NCBI RefSeq assembly: GCF_003997935.1 | Contig: NZ_RZQL01000012.1 | Coordinates: forward strand, 1 to 55,561 | Direction: 5' to 3' | DNA: 55,561 nucleotides | Origin: Mesorhizobium sp. M7A.F.Ca.US.006.01.1.1 | GTDB lineage: Bacteria > Pseudomonadota > Alphaproteobacteria > Rhizobiales > Rhizobiaceae | Shown: piece by piece, positions 1 to 8,517 of the stretch | How positions within the stretch are numbered: position 1 is the stretch's first letter | Layout of the letters: every line of letters starts with the position of its first letter | Position numbers and translations under genes: made by a program | The notes under the pieces: generated by a model | The model's database searches: none | Told to the model about the DNA's origin: nothing | What the model saw: the letters and a program-made list of their open reading frames with translations, nothing else

Positions 1-258
<258 letters not shown>

Positions 259-325
259 AGATTACAGGCCGCCGCCCAATCGGCCCGCGACCTCTGTGGT
301 TTCACAATGGGAGGAGAAAAGAAAC

Positions 326-796
326 ATGAGCGAACTCCCCGCCATTCTCGTCGATGCAGACGCCTGCCCGGTCAAGGCCGAGGTCGAAAAAGTGGCCGAC
401 CGGCATGGCGTCGTCGTCACCTACGTCTCCAATGGCGGCCTGCGGCCATCGCGCGATCCGATGGTGCGCAATGTGGTGGTCTCCAAGGGCGCTGATGCCG
501 CCGACGACTGGATCGTCGACAATGCACGCACCAACGACATTGTGATCACCGCCGACATTCCGCTGGCCGCCCGCGCGGTGGCGCTTGGCGCGCATGTGCT
601 TGGACCCACGGGGCGTCCTTTCACGCCGGAAACGATCGGCATGGCGGTGGCGATGCGTGACCTGAAGCAGCATCTGCGCGAGACCGGCGAAAGCAAGGGC
701 TACAATGCCAGCTTCGCGCCGCAAGACCGGTCACGGTTTCTCGGCGAACTCGACCGCATCTTGCGGCGGGCCGTGAAATCGGCCACACCGGATTAG
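326..796 (+). CDS. YaiI/YqxD (DUF188) family protein
   Basis: 156 residues. The N-terminus has the family hallmark ILVDADACPVK, followed by a VSNGG segment and the later block ADIPLAARAVALGAHVLGP, then GRPFT and a C-terminal RFLGELDRIL helix. This is the UPF0178/DUF188 family, which has a PIN/NYN-like nuclease fold with clustered acidic residues; its substrate is not established. The frame is open from 209, but ATG 326 is preferred because GAGGAG at 311-316 lies just upstream and homologues begin at this point. Length is normal for the family. It sits 22 bases before the DUF1345 gene on the same strand. Confidence 0.9.
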   Translation: MSELPAILVDADACPVKAEVEKVADRHGVVVTYVSNGGLRPSRDPMVRNVVVSKGADAADDWIVDNARTNDIVITADIPLAARAVALGAHVLGPTGRPFTPETIGMAVAMRDLKQHLRETGESKGYNASFAPQDRSRFLGELDRILRRAVKSATPD

Positions 797-818
797 TGCT
801 ATCCAGGCTGGAACCACC

Positions 819-1496
819 ATGGCCGCCGAAGCTCCGATAGACAAACCCATGCAGCGCCACATGCTGTTCGCTGTGTCTGCCTGCTTCGGCGTCTTTGCGC
901 TTCTTGTGGCGTTGCTGCTGCACGCTCCGCTTGCCTATTCGATCGGAGCCAACGCGTTCTTTGCCGCCTATGTCATTCTCGTCGTCGCCCAGATGCCGAA
1001 GTTCACCGGCAGGTATCTGAGCAAGAACGCGCGTGCCACCGACCAGCCGGTGCTGGTCATCTTCGCCGTGACGCTTGTCGTCGTCGGCGTTGCCGTCGTC
1101 GCATTGTTCCTGCTGATCAATCAGAAGGACAGAAGCCATCCCATCGAGCTCATCTTCGCGCTGCTGTCGATCCCGCTCGGCTGGTTCACCATCCATGCCA
1201 TGGCAGCGCTCCATTATGCCCATGTCTACTGGATGGATGGCGATGCGGTGGATGCCGAGACCAGGAAGAAAATCCCGGTCGGCGGACTGCTGTTCCCGGG
1301 CGACAAACGGCCGGAGGGCTGGGATTTCCTGTACTTCTCAACGGTGATCGGCATGACCGCACAGACCGCCGATACCAACATCTCGACAACGCATATGCGT
1401 CGTGTCGTGCTTGTCCATTCCATCCTGTCGTTTTTCTTCAACACGGTCATCGTCGCCGCCGCCGTCAATCTCGCCGTCAGCCTGGGCGGTCCGTAA
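819..1496 (+). CDS. DUF1345 family integral membrane protein
   Basis: 225 residues. Five or so hydrophobic helices are visible, roughly at residues 14-37, 40-58, 78-100, 109-128 and 195-220. The C-terminal third contains the DUF1345 signature: LYFSTVIGMTAQTADTNI followed by a conserved HMRRVVLVHSILSFFFNT segment. Members are inner-membrane proteins of unknown function; the signature region resembles an ion-channel-like pore segment, but that is only a resemblance. It lies 22 bases after the YaiI-family gene and may share its transcript. No regulatory site is evident. Confidence 0.85.
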   Translation: MAAEAPIDKPMQRHMLFAVSACFGVFALLVALLLHAPLAYSIGANAFFAAYVILVVAQMPKFTGRYLSKNARATDQPVLVIFAVTLVVVGVAVVALFLLINQKDRSHPIELIFALLSIPLGWFTIHAMAALHYAHVYWMDGDAVDAETRKKIPVGGLLFPGDKRPEGWDFLYFSTVIGMTAQTADTNISTTHMRRVVLVHSILSFFFNTVIVAAAVNLAVSLGGP

Positions 1497-1593
1497 TAAA
1501 TCCGTGATCGGATGAAACATCGGTTTGGATCGCGACGTATCAGGAGGACAATGAGCGCGCAGGCCATGCCGCGAGGCCGGGAGACGAAACACG

Positions 1594-2475
1594 ATGGAAT
1601 CCGTTGCCAGAAGCCAATCCGCCGCCGATCCAGGCGCTTCGGCGTCGAACGACAAAACGCTGATTTACCGGCAGTCGCGCTGGACGCGGCTGACGCATTG
1701 GCTGTGGGCGATCTCGCTGTTCTTCATGCTGTTGTCCGGCCTGCAGATCTTCAATGCCCGTCCGCAGCTCTATATCGGCAAGCAATCGGGCTTCGATTAC
1801 AACAACACCATCTTCGCCATCGGCGCCGAGAACTCCGATGCGGGTCCGCGCGGCTACACGGAGATCTTCGGCAAGCGCTTCGACACCACTGGGCTGCTCG
1901 GCTGGTCGGGTCCGGCCGGCCAGGAGACGTCCCGCGCCTTCCCGTCCTGGGCGACCATCCCGTCCTACTATGATCTCGGCACCGCGCGCGTCATCCATTT
2001 CTTCTTTGCCTGGATACTCACCACGACGTTGATCGTCTGGTTTGTCGCCAGCACCGCGAACGGCCATTTGCGGCGCGATCTGGCGCCACGTCTCGACGAT
2101 TTGAAGCGGTTGCCGCAAGACATCGTCGACCACGCCAAGCTCAAATTCCACCACAAGCGCGAATACAACACGCTGCAGAAGATGGCCTATGGCGGCGTGT
2201 TGTTCGTGCTGTTGCCGCTGATGATCATCACCGGCCTGGCCATGTCGCCGAGCATGAATTCGGTGCTGCCGTTCCTCAACGATCTGCTCGGTGGCCGGCA
2301 GACGGCACGCACCATCCATTTCACCGTCATGGTGCTGCTGGTCGCCTTCTTCGTCGTCCATATCCTGATGATCCTGGCCGCCGGCCCGATCAACGAACTG
2401 CGCTCGATCATCACCGGCTGGTATCGCACCGATCCTCCCGCACAGGACGATAAACCCGTCGAGAGGAGTGCCTGA
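1594..2475 (+). CDS. Cytochrome b/b6-type membrane subunit (cytochrome b561 / Ni,Fe-hydrogenase b-type family)
   Basis: 293 residues. Four to five transmembrane helices carry well-placed histidines (LTHWLW near residue 34, VIHFFFAW, TIHFTVM and VVHILM), the pattern of a di-heme b-type cytochrome that passes electrons between the quinone pool and a periplasmic partner. A soluble loop of about 80 residues separates the first helix from the next. Its stop codon lies immediately before the start of a Tat-exported molybdopterin oxidoreductase, so the two very likely form one membrane-anchored redox complex. This differs from the usual MsrQ (YedZ) anchor of the MsrP system. Substrate cannot be deduced. 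Confidence 0.85.
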   Translation: MESVARSQSAADPGASASNDKTLIYRQSRWTRLTHWLWAISLFFMLLSGLQIFNARPQLYIGKQSGFDYNNTIFAIGAENSDAGPRGYTEIFGKRFDTTGLLGWSGPAGQETSRAFPSWATIPSYYDLGTARVIHFFFAWILTTTLIVWFVASTANGHLRRDLAPRLDDLKRLPQDIVDHAKLKFHHKREYNTLQKMAYGGVLFVLLPLMIITGLAMSPSMNSVLPFLNDLLGGRQTARTIHFTVMVLLVAFFVVHILMILAAGPINELRSIITGWYRTDPPAQDDKPVERSA

Positions 2476-2476
2476 C

Positions 2477-3268
2477 ATGGCGAAGTTTGAGATCAGCCGC
2501 CGCAAATTCCTGACCGGTGCCGGCCTTGGCGCCTCAGGCATCATCCTGTCGGGCTGCGACGCTTTCGACAGCCAGCTAAGCATTGGCAGCGGCCTGCGCA
2601 GTTTCCTCGAAAACGCCAACGGCCTGACCTACCGCGCACAGCGCCTGCTGGCCGGACGCGACGCGCTGGCGCCGGAATTCACCGAGGCCGACATCCGCCA
2701 GCCGCAACGGCCGAACGGTGTGACGGCGCCGGACGACGACACCTACAAGGGCCTGCTCGCCAACAATTTCGCCGACTGGCGTCTGGAAGTGACGGGTCTC
2801 GTCGAAAAACCGCTGTCGCTCAGCCGCGAGCAGATTCAGAACATGCCGAGTCGCACCCAGATCACCCGTCATGACTGCGTCGAAGGGTGGAGCTGCATAG
2901 CCAAATGGACCGGCACGCCGCTGTCGCTGGTGCTGGACCAGGCGGTGGTCAAGCCGCAGGCGCGCTACGTCATGTTCCATTGCCTCGACACGATCGACCG
3001 CAGCCTCTCCGGTGATATCAAATATTACGGCAGCATCGACCTGATCGATGCCCGTCACCCGCAGACGATCCTTGCCTATGGCCTGAACGGCAAGCCGCTG
3101 CCGGTCGAGAACGGCGCGCCGCTGCGCGTCCGGGTCGAGCGCCAGCTTGGCTACAAGATGCCAAAATATCTCTACAAGATCGAACTGGTCGACGGCTTTG
3201 CCGATGTCGGCGGCGGTCGGGGCGGCTATTGGGAGGACAATGGCTACGACTGGTATGGCGGGATCTGA
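2477..3268 (+). CDS. Molybdopterin-dependent oxidoreductase, sulfite oxidase/MsrP-like, Tat-exported
   Basis: 263 residues from ATG 2477, one base after the cytochrome b stop, with GAGAGGAG at 2461-2468 as ribosome binding site. The N-terminus has a twin-arginine signal, SRRKFLTG at residues 7-14, followed by a hydrophobic stretch ending ILSGC, which may also be a lipobox. The sulfite-oxidase-fold domain contains HDCVEGWSC; the first cysteine, near residue 134, aligns with the molybdenum ligand of MsrP (YedY). The C-terminus has GAPLRVRVERQLGYK and a GYWEDNGYDWYGGI end typical of this branch. A periplasmic reductase or oxidase paired with the preceding cytochrome b is inferred; the substrate is unknown. 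Confidence 0.88.
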   Translation: MAKFEISRRKFLTGAGLGASGIILSGCDAFDSQLSIGSGLRSFLENANGLTYRAQRLLAGRDALAPEFTEADIRQPQRPNGVTAPDDDTYKGLLANNFADWRLEVTGLVEKPLSLSREQIQNMPSRTQITRHDCVEGWSCIAKWTGTPLSLVLDQAVVKPQARYVMFHCLDTIDRSLSGDIKYYGSIDLIDARHPQTILAYGLNGKPLPVENGAPLRVRVERQLGYKMPKYLYKIELVDGFADVGGGRGGYWEDNGYDWYGGI

Positions 3269-3299
3269 GCTGCACACCGCAAATCCGGTTCTGAAGATG

Positions 3300-4097
3300 C
3301 TAGCCTAGCGAGTGGCGAAACAGTTCGCCCTTTCCGGCGATCTGCTCACCAATGCCGCCGAGCCGCAGCATGTGCCAAGCAAGGGCGTGATTGCTCGAGG
3401 TTACCGGTTTCCCCAGTTCCTTCTCCACCTCCTCGATGATGCGGGCAACGCGCATGCTGGTGCAGGAAACGAACACCGCCTCACAGTCGCTCGACGCACC
3501 GATCTCCAAAATGGCCTGCTTCACCGATGCCGGCGTGATGCGTGCAACGACATTGTCGTCCGCCTCATTGAAGGAGCCCATGACCGGAATATCCATCCCC
3601 CGCGCCATCAGGGAAGCACGCAGGGAATGATTGATTTTCGCGAGATAGGGGGTGAGCAGAGCGATCCGCGAGACGCCCAGGGCCTTCAGCGCCGCCCGTG
3701 CCGCCGTCACCGGGTTGGTCACTTGCACGCCCGGCAGCACCTCGTGAGCGCGTTCGGCGACCTTGTCCTCGCCGATGACCAGCGCTCCCGAGGTGCAGGC
3801 AAAGCCGATCACATCGAACTTGACGTCCGGCAAGAGCCCGACCGTTCCCGGGATCACGGCCGACATCTTCATCAGGTTTTCCGGCGTGATCTCGACATCG
3901 CTGTAGAGCCGCGCCTCGTACAGCGCGATGTCACGCGCGGGCAGCGCATAGCGGAATTCATCCTCGATGGTCTGGTCGGTCCGAAGGACGAGCAGGCCGA
4001 GATTGGCGCGGGTGCCGATGCCGTCGTCGGTCGTGAAGGGGATGTGTTCCTTGTCGATGACAAGCGCGTCGTCGGAGCGGCCGATCGGGGCGTCCAT
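3300..4097 (-). CDS. Asp/Glu racemase / maleate isomerase / arylmalonate decarboxylase superfamily protein
   Basis: 265 residues. Two cysteines sit in the expected catalytic positions, in FACTSGA near residue 120 and FVSCTSMR near residue 208, as in maleate cis-trans isomerases and EutA-like proteins of ectoine and pyrimidine catabolism. Both are present, so a two-base racemase or isomerase mechanism is possible. The start at 4097 has an AGGGGA-type ribosome binding site and faces a divergent promoter region containing two operator-like repeats. Divergent from it lie a FAD-dependent amino-acid-dehydrogenase-like gene and a GntR regulator, suggesting a role in using a chiral or unsaturated dicarboxylate or amino acid. 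The exact reaction cannot be assigned. Confidence 0.8.
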   Translation of the reverse strand: MDAPIGRSDDALVIDKEHIPFTTDDGIGTRANLGLLVLRTDQTIEDEFRYALPARDIALYEARLYSDVEITPENLMKMSAVIPGTVGLLPDVKFDVIGFACTSGALVIGEDKVAERAHEVLPGVQVTNPVTAARAALKALGVSRIALLTPYLAKINHSLRASLMARGMDIPVMGSFNEADDNVVARITPASVKQAILEIGASSDCEAVFVSCTSMRVARIIEEVEKELGKPVTSSNHALAWHMLRLGGIGEQIAGKGELFRHSLG

Positions 4098-4124
4098 GGC
4101 GCAGTCCCCTTCCTGATGCTATCA

Positions 4125-4149
4125 GAATTGTCGACAATAGAAACGACAA
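4125..4149. promoter_or_regulatory. Operator-like repeat, copy 1 (racemase side)
   Basis: The core ATTGTCGACAAT at 4127-4138 is a perfect 12-base palindrome. A further CGACAA half-site follows at 4144-4149, twelve bases (about one helical turn) after the second half-site of the core. The palindrome begins about 30 bases upstream of the divergent racemase-family start. An almost identical 25-base block recurs exactly 150 bases away. Palindromes of this type are typical binding sites of FadR-subfamily GntR regulators, and one is encoded at 5604. Binding is inferred. Confidence 0.65.
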
Positions 4150-4274
4150 CATTGGCAAACGTGTCAAGAGTTCCGTTCAGTTTCGAGAACCGAGAATGCT
4201 GGGATTTCGCCGTGTTTGAACGATGAATCGATCGTCGCCCCCGCGCCGTTGACAATGACCAGCGTATTCCTATT

Positions 4275-4299
4275 GAATTGTCGACAATAAAAACGACAA
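4275..4299. promoter_or_regulatory. Operator-like repeat, copy 2 (oxidoreductase side)
   Basis: This is the same 25-base block as at 4125-4149, in the same orientation and with a single mismatch. The palindrome ATTGTCGACAAT is at 4277-4288 and the extra CGACAA half-site at 4294-4299. It ends 16 bases before the ATG of the FAD oxidoreductase gene, so an occupied site should block transcription or early elongation of the oxidoreductase-regulator unit. The GntR/FCD protein encoded downstream is the likely ligand-responsive binder, giving autoregulation. Confidence 0.65.
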
Positions 4300-4315
4300 G
4301 CCATTCGGGACAGCG

Positions 4316-5595
4316 ATGCGCGTATTGATCTTGGGCGGCGGCGTTGTCGGGATCACCACTGCCTATCAGTTGCAGAAGGACGGCCACACGGTCACCGTTC
4401 TCGAGCAGGCGCCACAGGTGGCCGAGGGCGCGAGCTGGGCAAATGCCGGCATGATCGCACCCGGCCATTCCTTCGTCTGGTCATCGCCAGCGGCGCCAAA
4501 GATCCTGCTGAAGTCGCTGTTCCTGAAAGACCAGGCGCTTCGTTTCAAACTTTCCGCTGATCCGCATCTCTACAGCTGGTCACTGCGCTTCCTCATGCAA
4601 TGCACGGCCGCCAAAGCGCGTCGCAACACCCTGCTCAAACACCGGCTTGCGGTCCATTCCCAATCGGTCCTGCAGACAGTCGTCAGAGAGGAAGCGATCC
4701 AGTACGACAGGACCTCGGCCGGTATTCTTTATTTCCACCGCAGCCGTGAGGCGCTCGACAAGGGCGTCGCCAACATGCGTCTGCTGGAGGCCGACGGCCA
4801 GGAGATCCGCATTGTCGACGCACAGGAAATCGTTCACCACGAACCGGCGCTGGCTGCGTCGCGTGGCAGTATCGCCGGCGGCATACTGTGTCCGACCGAC
4901 GAAACTGGCGACGCCGCCAAGTTCACGCGCGCGCTGGCGGCCATCGTCGAAACGAGGGGCAGCAAGATCCTGACCGGCACCAGGATCGTCGGAATCGAAC
5001 GCGGGAACGAAGCGATCGCCCGTGTCGTCACCGACAAGGGAGAGTTTGTGGCCGACACCTACGTTCTGTGCCTGGGCGCCGAGAGCCCGATCCTCGCCCG
5101 CAAGATCGGCCTTGGTCTGCCGATCTATCCGGTCAAGGGTTATTCCCTGACCATCCCATCGTCGACCGGGCCCTGGCTCCAAAACTCCCTGTCATCGACG
5201 AGCACAATCTCGTTGCCATCACGCCGATGGGCGATCGCATCCGCGTCACCGCCACCGCGGAATTCGCAGGCTATGACCGCAGCCACAAGCCTTCGGATTT
5301 TGCCCTCATGAAGCGCATCACGCAGGAGCTGTTTCCGCGCGGTATCGCCTATGATCGCGCCGAAATGCGGGCGTGCCTGAGACCCATGACGCCCGACAAT
5401 CTGCCGGTTCTTGGTCGTCGCAACATCAAGAACCTCTGGCTGAACACCGGCCACGGCCATATCGGCTGGACGATGGCGCATGGATCGGCCCGCATCGTCG
5501 CCGATCTGATCGCCGGCCGGGCTGCACCAATCGCCCTCGACGGTATCCTTCCCACACAGGCGCGGTTCGCCGAACCAAGCGCCGCAAAGACTTGA
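4316..5595 (+). pseudogene. FAD-dependent D-amino acid dehydrogenase-like oxidoreductase (DadA family), frameshifted
   Basis: The first reading frame begins MRVLILGGGVVGITTAYQL, a dinucleotide-binding GxGxxG-type motif, and gives DadA-like sequence up to PVKGYSLTIP at about 5155. The homology then continues one frame over as IVDRALAPKLPVIDEHNLVA, with GDRIRV and the C-terminal NTGHGHIGWTMAHGSARIVADLI typical of DadA-family FAD proteins. The join is at 5156-5157, where a proline codon has only two bases; restoring one base reunites about 426 residues, the normal family length. As it stands the first frame stops at 5311 with a scrambled tail. Members oxidise D-amino acids or similar amines and pass electrons to the respiratory chain. 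It is either a recent loss-of-function mutation or a sequencing error. Confidence 0.8.
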
Positions 5596-5603
5596 CCAAC
5601 GCC

Positions 5604-6332
5604 ATGCTCCGACCCACCAGGCAAAGCAACCAGGACAACAGCGCGGCGTTGGCATCCAAGCCAATCAAGACCGGACCGCGTGTCTATGAAGAGATCCGTC
5701 GCATGGCGATGGACTATCGCTTCAAGCCGAACGAGCGCATCAACGAAGTGGCGCTTGCCGCGAGGCTCAATGTCAGCCGCAGTCCCATCCGGGAGGCCCT
5801 CCAGCGGCTGGTCACGGAGGAACTCATCACTTTCCAGACCAATCGGGGCTTCTTTTGCCGCGGCTTCGATGTCGACGAGATCGTCAATCTTTCCGACGTA
5901 CGGGCCGTACTCGAGGAGCGTTCCGTCAGGCTGGCGATCCAGCGCGCGACCAATGAGGAAATCGCCGCGCTCGTCGACTGGTGGACGCTCACCATGGCGC
6001 GCGCCGACTCATTTTCCAGCACTGAGCTGACCGCCAGGGACGAGGAATTTCACATCCGCATCGCCAGGCTGTCAGGCAATTCCGAACTGGCGCGCATGCT
6101 CGAAGGCATCAACACGCGCATCCATTTCGTTCGCAAGATCGAAGTGGAGAAGCACCGGCGACTGTCAACGACTTACACCGAACACAGCGAAATCGCCCGA
6201 ACCATGGTAGCCCGCGATGCCGACAGCGCCGCCAGGCTCATGCATGACCATATCGCCATCAGTGTCGCCGACGCCATGTCGACCGTTCGGGAAGGCCTGG
6301 CCCGGATATACGTGGACGTCGACCAGATCTGA
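5604..6332 (+). CDS. GntR family transcriptional regulator, FadR subfamily (FCD domain)
   Basis: 242 residues from ATG 5604, eight bases after the oxidoreductase stop. Residues about 22-90 form the GntR winged helix-turn-helix (RVYEEIRRMAMDYRFKPNE, then ALAARLNVSRSPIREALQRL). The rest is an all-helical FCD effector domain with the expected ligand-metal residues (DVRAVLEERSVRLA, an RDEEFHIRIARLSGN block and a TEHSEIARTMVARD block, with the final helix MHDHIA). Such proteins usually repress a neighbouring catabolic operon until a carboxylic acid or amino acid inducer binds. It probably controls the divergent racemase and oxidoreductase genes through the repeats at 4125 and 4275. Confidence 0.92.
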   Translation: MLRPTRQSNQDNSAALASKPIKTGPRVYEEIRRMAMDYRFKPNERINEVALAARLNVSRSPIREALQRLVTEELITFQTNRGFFCRGFDVDEIVNLSDVRAVLEERSVRLAIQRATNEEIAALVDWWTLTMARADSFSSTELTARDEEFHIRIARLSGNSELARMLEGINTRIHFVRKIEVEKHRRLSTTYTEHSEIARTMVARDADSAARLMHDHIAISVADAMSTVREGLARIYVDVDQI

Positions 6333-6351
6333 TCAGGCGACCCTCTATCGG

Positions 6352-6640
6352 TCAGGCTACCTTATCGAGTAGCGGCCTCAGCGCCGGTTGAATTTCCGGC
6401 GAGGCGTGCCTGATTAGGATCAACAACGCGCGTTCGTTCTCGTAGAGAGGCCTGTCTACGCCGATATGTTCGATCAGCCAGCCGGCTTCGCCGGCATCGA
6501 TCGTCTCGGCGCGGCGCCGCCGATTCCGGATTGGCATCTTCGAGGAAGGCATCGCGGCGCAGCGCCACATCGCGCGTCGGTGCTTCGTAGCCGGCCGGGC
6601 ACATGACGAAAGTGTCTTGAAAAACCGGCAAACGGCGTGG
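6352..6640 (-). pseudogene. Decayed hypothetical gene with frameshift
   Basis: Protein-like sequence is split between two reading frames on the minus strand. An upstream piece reads FVMCPAGYEAPTRDVALRR then DAFLEDANPES, and after a shift near 6510-6525 the other frame continues ETIDAGEAGWLIEHIGVDRP, ending PALRPLLDKVA at TGA 6354-6352. Both pieces look like real coding sequence, whereas the continuation of each frame past the join becomes arginine-rich and shadow-like. No convincing start codon or ribosome binding site precedes the first piece, so the 5' part may be missing too. I do not recognise the family. Confidence 0.5.
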
Positions 6641-6797
6641 TTAGCGAAGACTTGTCGCCAGCGCATGTCGCCTGAAAGCGTGCCGCGGTTTTGAAGAACG
6701 ACATGCACGCGCTTTAGATGTCGCTGACAGGTGACAAGCCGTCGCGCGCAAGCTATGGATGGCGTGTCGAGGACTCAGGGTCTGAGTCCTACCTGTT

Positions 6798-6980
6798 TGC
6801 GGGAGAGAACAGCGAGAGCTGTCGCCGAAGGGGAAATCGCCCGAAATCTCTCAGGCAAAAGAACCGTAGACGGGAAAGACACTCTGGAAAGTCGGGGCTT
6901 GCCCCCGCGCCGAAGGTGTAAGCGCCGCTGACAGAGTTCCGGCTGCGCGAGTCTCTCAGGCTTCAGACAGAGGGGCACGG
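6798..6980 (+). promoter_or_regulatory. Tandem glycine riboswitch upstream of gcvTHP
   Basis: Two consecutive aptamers of the glycine (gcvT) type are visible. The first, about 6798-6882, has GGGAGAG at 6801, GCCGAAGGGGAAA at 6833, the conserved ATCTCTCAGGCAAAAGAACCG at about 6846, and ACTCTGGA closing near 6880. The second, about 6880-6975, has GCGCCGAAGGTGTAAGCGCC near 6908, then GTCTCTCAGGC near 6951 and ACAGAGGGG. This is the classic arrangement in which glycine binding turns on the glycine cleavage operon. The gcvT start follows about 50 bases downstream. Some pairing differs from the consensus in the second aptamer, but both cores are intact. Confidence 0.93.
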
Positions 6981-7025
6981 ACTGGTCGCCATTCGCGACC
7001 GATTGCGTGCGACTCTGGAGACGAC

Positions 7026-8126
7026 ATGACGGGCGACGACACAAGACACCTTCCCCTCGAAGACATCCATGTGGCCGCCGGTGCGCGCTTCGGCGCCTTT
7101 GCCGGCTGGTCGATGCCGCTGACCTATCCGGCGGGCGTCATGAAGGAACACCTTCACACCCGCGAACATGCCGGCCTGTTCGACATCTCGCATATGAAGC
7201 TGTTCGAGGTCAGCGGGCCGAATGCGGTTGCGCTGCTCAACCGCGCCTGCCCACTGGATGCCGGCGCGCTCGAAATCTCGCAGTCCAAACTCTCCTTCTT
7301 CCTCAACGAAGCAGGCGGCATCCTGGACGACCTGATCGTCACCAGGCTTGGCGATGCTAGGTTCATGGTGGTCGCCAATGCCGGCAACGCCGTGGCCGAC
7401 GAAAAGCATTTGCGTGCACTTGCCGCGGATTTCGACGCGAAGGTCGAGCCGCTCGACCGCGTCTTCCTGGCCATCCAGGGTCCTGAAGCCTGGGCTGCTC
7501 TTTCCCGCGCCGGCATCGAGACCGGTTCGCTGCTGTTCATGCACGGGGTCGAACCGCGCAAGAACTGGTTCATGAGCCGGTCGGGCTATACCGGCGAGGA
7601 CGGTTTCGAAATCGGCCTGCCGGAGGCCGATGCGCGCGATCTCGTTGGCAAATTGCTCGGCGATGAACGCGTGCTGTGGATCGGACTGGCCGCGCGCGAC
7701 AGCCTGCGGCTTGAGGCCGGGCTCTGCCTGCATGGCCAGGACATCACGCCGGAGACCGATCCGGCCAGCGCCGCGCTGATGTGGGCGATCCCGAAGGACA
7801 TCCGCGCTTCCGGCGCTTTCATCGGCGCCGATGCGCTCCGCGCCGCGGTGGAACGAGGACCCGCGCAAAAGCGCGTCGGTTTGAAGCCGGAGGGCCGCCA
7901 GCCGGTGCGTGGTGGTGCCGCGCTCTTCGACGCCGACGGCAATCCGGCCGGCCATGTCACATCGGGCGGCTTCGGCCCCTCGGCCGGCCATCCGGTCGCC
8001 ATGGGCTATGTCTCGACGCCTCTGGCAAAGCCCGGAATACGGGTTTTCGCCGATGTGCGCGGCACGAAAATCCCAGTCGATATCAGCTCCCTGCCCTTCA
8101 CGCCGCATCGCTACCGCAAAGGATGA
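7026..8126 (+). CDS. gcvT: Glycine cleavage system T protein (aminomethyltransferase)
   Basis: 366 residues. The N-terminus has the GcvT landmarks [36 protein letters not shown] and a [18 protein letters not shown] block; further on come [16 protein letters not shown] and [18 protein letters not shown], which form the tetrahydrofolate site, and a C-terminal barrel ending in [11 protein letters not shown] protein transfers the methylene carbon from the aminomethyl-lipoyl H protein to tetrahydrofolate and releases ammonia. The start at 7026 has CTGGAG as ribosome binding site, directly downstream of the glycine riboswitch. Length is normal. First gene of the gcvT-gcvH-gcvP operon. Confidence 0.98.
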   Translation: MTGDDTRHLPLEDIHVAAGARFGAFAGWSMPLTYPAGVMKEHLHTREHAGLFDISHMKLFEVSGPNAVALLNRACPLDAGALEISQSKLSFFLNEAGGILDDLIVTRLGDARFMVVANAGNAVADEKHLRALAADFDAKVEPLDRVFLAIQGPEAWAALSRAGIETGSLLFMHGVEPRKNWFMSRSGYTGEDGFEIGLPEADARDLVGKLLGDERVLWIGLAARDSLRLEAGLCLHGQDITPETDPASAALMWAIPKDIRASGAFIGADALRAAVERGPAQKRVGLKPEGRQPVRGGAALFDADGNPAGHVTSGGFGPSAGHPVAMGYVSTPLAKPGIRVFADVRGTKIPVDISSLPFTPHRYRKG

Positions 8127-8131
8127 TTTCC

Positions 8132-8500
8132 ATGGCAACGACCTATTTCACATCAGATCACGAGTGGCTCCGCGTCGAGGGCGGCATCGCCACGGTCGGC
8201 ATCACTGATTACGCGCAGGAGCAGCTAGGCGACCTCGTCTTCGTCGAACTGCCGGAGACCGGAAAGAAATTGACCAAGGGCGACACCGCCGTCGTGGTCG
8301 AATCCGTCAAGGCGGCATCCGATGTCTATGCGCCAGTCGATGGCGAGATCACCGAGGCCAACGGCACGCTGTCGTCGGACCCGTCACTGGTCAACTCGGC
8401 CGCAACAGGGGCCGGCTGGCTGTGGAAGATGAAGCTCGCCGACGAAAGTCAGCTCGCCGGCCTCATGGATGAGGCCGCCTACAAAGCCCATATCGGTTGA
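8132..8500 (+). CDS. gcvH: Glycine cleavage system H protein (lipoyl carrier)
   Basis: 122 residues from ATG 8132; AAGGA just upstream is well placed. An in-frame ATG at 8123 overlapping the gcvT stop would add three residues. The sequence shows [20 protein letters not shown], the lipoyl attachment site [15 protein letters not shown] with the modified lysine at about residue 60, and a C-terminal GWLWKMKL segment. H protein shuttles the aminomethyl group between the P, T and L proteins. The gene lies between gcvT and gcvP as expected. No dihydrolipoamide dehydrogenase gene is in the window; the L protein is usually shared with other complexes. Confidence 0.98.
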   Translation: MATTYFTSDHEWLRVEGGIATVGITDYAQEQLGDLVFVELPETGKKLTKGDTAVVVESVKAASDVYAPVDGEITEANGTLSSDPSLVNSAATGAGWLWKMKLADESQLAGLMDEAAYKAHIG

Positions 8501-8517
8501 TATCAGGACTTATTGAC

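Noticed and set aside
1540..2619. A 359-residue minus-strand open frame opposite the cytochrome b gene
   Set aside because: The plus-strand protein has clear membrane and heme-ligand signals; the reverse frame is arginine- and aspartate-rich shadow.
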